From positions 1 through 8,687 of the forward strand of contig JAKAUG010000390.1 in assembly GCA_021827805.1 (NCBI GenBank): a stretch of 8,687 nucleotides of DNA, written 5' to 3'. The stretch's first letter is position 1, and the number at the start of each line of letters is the position of its first letter. The stretch is from Bacillota bacterium (GTDB lineage Bacteria > Bacillota > Sulfobacillia > RBS10-35 > JAJYVN01). Position numbers and translations under genes: made by a program. Below are positions 6,623 through 8,687 of this stretch, piece by piece. Below the pieces are notes generated by a model. That model saw only the letters and a list, made by a program, of their open reading frames with translations. It did not search any database and had not been told where the DNA came from.

Positions 6623-7567
6623 TCAGCCCTCCTCGCGAATGATGCGTCGCTGAATGTATACGAGCGCAATCAGGATCACGAACAGCGCGATCGCCAAGGC
6701 GTCGGCGTACCCGAAGTTCAGGTGGTGGAAGGCCTGATTGAAGATGTACAGCACGGCCGTGAGGGTCGCATACACGGGGCCACCGCTGGTCATGATGTAC
6801 GGTTGCGTGAAGACCTGCACATTGGTGATCACGGAGATCAGCAGCATGATCGTGATGATCGGGCGCAGGGTGGGCAGGGTGATCGAGAACACCTTCCGCA
6901 GAAAGGACGCGCCATCCAGCTCCGCGGCCTCGTACAGATCCTGCGGCACCGCCTGCAGTGTCGAGATGTACACCAGGCCCGGCCCGTACATGATCAGGCC
7001 CGGGAGCACGATGAGGAACATCGCCCAGTGCGTGCTGTCCAGCCAGAGGAAGTGGGGGAGGTGCAGCCTGTTCCAGAGGCTGGCCAAGAGGCCGTAGTTG
7101 GGATCGTAAAAGTACTTCCAGATCACGGTGGAGGCGATGCCGGGCACGGGGATGAACCAGAGGATCATCATCCAGCGCCGGGCGCGTTCGCTGACCTCCA
7201 TCAGCAGGATCGCGACGATGATCGGGATCCAGAACGTGAGGACCAGCGTCAGGCAGGCGAAGTACGCGGAGTTGCGCAGGGCGATCAGGGCCGTGCCGTC
7301 ATGGAGCAGCAAACGGAAGTTCTGGAAGCCGACCCAGCGCGGAGCACCGATGATCGTGTAGTGCTGGAAAGCGACGACGAAGGCCATGAGCATCGGGTAC
7401 CAGCCGAACAGCGCGAAGGCCAGGACGGCGGGAATGGACATGACCCAGGCTGCCCGGCGCATCCAGCGCTGCTGCCGTCGCCGCGCCGCCGCGGCCCGTG
7501 TTGCCGCCGAGCGATCCGGTGTCTGCAACGGTGTGCCTGGGGCGAGTTCTGCCGCTATGGGTGTCAC
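6623..7567 (-). CDS. Carbohydrate ABC transporter permease, MalF/UgpA type
   Basis: A 314-residue membrane subunit that pairs with the downstream MalG-type permease to form the sugar channel. After an Arg/Ala-rich cytoplasmic leader (RAAAARRRQQRWMRR, ~24-38) comes the first helix (WVMSIPAVLAFALFGWYPML, 41-60), then the WVGFQNF segment typical of the family, and further helices near 101-123, 133-152, 181-203, 235-255 and 287-306. The EAA loop is at ~213-234 (EAAELDGASF ... ITLP), and SGGPVYAT at ~261-268 is also characteristic. The start used here is GTG 7567, the first conventional start in frame close to the domain; the frame is open to 7900, but that part is antisense to the binding-protein gene. 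The GTG lies inside the GGGAGGTG that looks like the ribosome site for an ATA at 7558 (separate entry), which would give 311 residues. The gene is preceded by the binding-protein gene 98 bases upstream. Confidence 0.87.
   Translation of the reverse strand: MTPIAAELAPGTPLQTPDRSAATRAAAARRRQQRWMRRAAWVMSIPAVLAFALFGWYPMLMAFVVAFQHYTIIGAPRWVGFQNFRLLLHDGTALIALRNSAYFACLTLVLTFWIPIIVAILLMEVSERARRWMMILWFIPVPGIASTVIWKYFYDPNYGLLASLWNRLHLPHFLWLDSTHWAMFLIVLPGLIMYGPGLVYISTLQAVPQDLYEAAELDGASFLRKVFSITLPTLRPIITIMLLISVITNVQVFTQPYIMTSGGPVYATLTAVLYIFNQAFHHLNFGYADALAIALFVILIALVYIQRRIIREEG
6627..6634 (-). promoter_or_regulatory. Ribosome binding site of the MalG-type permease gene
   Basis: GAGGAGGG on the minus strand, formed by the terminal Arg-Glu-Glu-Gly codons of the upstream permease, lies 10 bases before the ATG at 6616. 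Having the site inside the preceding gene implies translational coupling of the two permeases. Confidence 0.7.
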
Positions 7568-7572
7568 CTCCC
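7556..7572 (-). promoter_or_regulatory. Strong Shine-Dalgarno followed by an in-frame ATA (candidate non-standard start)
   Basis: On the minus strand GGGAGGTG (7565-7572) is followed after 6 bases (ACACCC) by ATA at 7558-7556, in frame with the MalF-type permease. The only conventional start nearby is the GTG at 7567-7565, which is the end of this same motif and has no good ribosome site of its own. The motif is identical to that before the ATC of the MurE-like gene. Confidence 0.4.
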
Positions 7573-7619
7573 GTTCCGAGTGGATGCACGCTCGCGCATC
7601 CGCCGGGCGAGCCGGGGGC

Positions 7620-7644
7620 GGCGGTCGGAGGGCATCCGGCCGCC
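7620..7644 (-). promoter_or_regulatory. Intergenic hairpin between binding-protein and permease genes
   Basis: In the 98-base gap, GGCGGTCGG (7620-7628) and CCGGCCGCC (7636-7644), plus-strand reading, form a 9-bp stem with one mismatch around a 7-base loop. A structure here could act as a partial terminator or a 3' RNA stabiliser, giving more binding protein than permease, as known for malE-malF type gaps. The stem is short and the region very GC-rich, so this is tentative. Confidence 0.35.
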
Positions 7645-7665
7645 GTCCCGGCGTTCCAGCACGGT

Positions 7666-8687
7666 TCAGAAGGTCTCGAACTGCTTGTAGTACTTGGTGT
7701 ACGTCCCGGCGTAGTACTTCGGGTAGTTTGTCTGGAAGTACTTGCCGAGCGCCTGGTAGTACGTGTGCCAGACGGCCTTGCTCAGCCCGGACACCGGGGT
7801 GTTGTTCACCGCGGTGTCCATGTGCTGCTTGAGTTGCTGGGCGATCGTTGTGGGGGCCGTGTTGGGGTTCACCATGGCCTGCTGGATGTACGCATCCCAC
7901 CCGCTGGCCGTGCCGGGCGGGGTCGGGGGGATCTTGTAGTTCGAGGGGTTCGGAGGCAGGGGCACGCCCAGCACGTCAGGACCGGTGATCGTCTGGAGCC
8001 AGGAGCTCGGGAACAGGGCGGAGACGGCCAGGGGCAGGGCGGTGCCGGGATATGCCGGCGGCAACTGCGGGAGCGAGCCGGACAGGCCGTTCACCGCATA
8101 CTCAAGTTCGGTGCCGCGGGGACCGATCATCGCCTCCAGGAATTGCCAGGCCAGGGTCAACTTGTCACCGGTGGCGGTGCCGTTGACCGAGTAGAAGTTG
8201 GCGCCGATGTCGTAGTTGCGCGTCCCGTCCGGCCCTTGGGGCATGGGCACGATACCCAACTGGTCCAGGCTCTGGAGGCCGCCAGGCTGGCCGATGCTGT
8301 TGAGCAGGCCGTTCAGGGACTTGGTCTGGCGGATGCACATCGCGACGCGGCCGGCGACCAGATCGTTGTTGGAGGCGACCCCATACTGCTCGCTGCTTCC
8401 GTACAGGGCGGCGTGCTGCTTGACGAACGACTGATAATAGCCCAGGGCTCGCGCCACCTCTGCCTGCGGGGCGATGTCGAACTTCGTGCCGGTGGAGTCC
8501 GGGACCAGAAAGAAGTATCCGGCCACCGGGAGCCCGAGGCACTGACAGATCTCGCCAAAGTACCAGTTCGTATACTGCCAGAGCAGGTTGGTCCCCCAGA
8601 TCTTCTTCGCGGGGTTGGTCAGCTGCGCGGCGGCCTTGGTGAAGTCCGCCGTCGTCCAACTCGGGGTGGGGTAGGCCACCTTCGCGG
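7666..8687 (-). CDS. Extracellular solute (sugar)-binding protein of an ABC importer, 5' end cut by the window
   Basis: The last ~340 residues of a family 1-type solute-binding protein, the extracytoplasmic receptor that delivers a carbohydrate to the two permeases downstream. The frame is open through the right edge (reading ...AKVAYPTPSWTTADF), so the true start, signal peptide and any lipobox lie outside; the GTG at 8679 is internal. Typical family features are the WTTADFTKAAAQLTNP segment (the region normally reading T.dEl..aA.kLT), W/Y-rich stretches likely to line the sugar site (LLWQYTNWYFGE), VAGRVAMCIRQ (the usual GkaAM..gg position), IVPMPQGPDG, and LAWQFLEAMIGPRGTELEYA near the hinge. 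The C-terminus is unusually tyrosine-rich (YYQALGKYFQTNYPKYYAG, then TYTKYYKQFETF). It is first in a leftward operon with the MalF- and MalG-type genes. The specific sugar cannot be inferred. Confidence 0.85.
   Translation of the reverse strand, partial: AKVAYPTPSWTTADFTKAAAQLTNPAKKIWGTNLLWQYTNWYFGEICQCLGLPVAGYFFLVPDSTGTKFDIAPQAEVARALGYYQSFVKQHAALYGSSEQYGVASNNDLVAGRVAMCIRQTKSLNGLLNSIGQPGGLQSLDQLGIVPMPQGPDGTRNYDIGANFYSVNGTATGDKLTLAWQFLEAMIGPRGTELEYAVNGLSGSLPQLPPAYPGTALPLAVSALFPSSWLQTITGPDVLGVPLPPNPSNYKIPPTPPGTASGWDAYIQQAMVNPNTAPTTIAQQLKQHMDTAVNNTPVSGLSKAVWHTYYQALGKYFQTNYPKYYAGTYTKYYKQFETF

Noticed and set aside
6722..7690. Plus-strand open frame opposite the MalF-type permease
   Set aside because: It mirrors a gene with clear EAA motif and membrane helices; its Asp/Arg/Gln/His-rich product is typical of an antisense shadow.

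Overview
The window is high-GC DNA with dense coding. It carries a Gram-positive style cell envelope: an LPKTG-anchored secreted protein, a DacA-type carboxypeptidase, a MurE-type ligase and a lipoprotein/ABC-type sugar importer without its own ATPase. This suits an actinomycete or another high-GC Gram-positive or related lineage (a high-GC Bacillota or a Chloroflexota/Dormibacterota relative cannot be excluded). No rRNA, tRNA or CRISPR array is visible, and the phylum cannot be fixed from this sequence alone.

Layout. At 4-774 (minus) is a secreted, sortase-sorted DUF1349-like beta-sandwich protein. From 775 to about 2015 there is no intact gene. Its right half holds decayed fragments: a frameshifted C-terminal piece of an ISKra4-type transposase (about 1312-1790), followed at once on the same strand by the last ~45 codons of a zinc-type/quinone-oxidoreductase (MDR) gene (about 1803-1943). 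At 2016-3587 (minus) is a divergent MurE-like Mur ligase. Upstream of it on the same strand is the C-terminal remnant of a secreted beta-propeller protein (about 3650-4123). Divergent from these is a D-alanyl-D-alanine carboxypeptidase (4248-5588, plus). It ends at a perfect 16-bp inverted repeat that also faces the end of a minus-strand ABC operon. That operon is transcribed from the right edge leftwards: solute-binding protein (cut by the window edge), MalF-type permease, MalG-type permease.

How the genes relate. The MurE-like ligase and DacA both act on the peptidoglycan stem peptide (building it and trimming it), and the LPKTG protein would be attached to that same peptidoglycan, so the left two-thirds has a cell-wall theme, although the genes are not one operon. 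The ABC genes form a carbohydrate importer that must borrow an ATPase encoded elsewhere (MsiK/UgpC/MalK type).

I did not find a convincing new multi-gene system. The points most worth checking are the MurE-like protein, which lacks the usual amino-acid specificity motif, and two genes whose best Shine-Dalgarno sequence (identical GGGAGGTG) precedes an in-frame ATC or ATA rather than a standard start codon.
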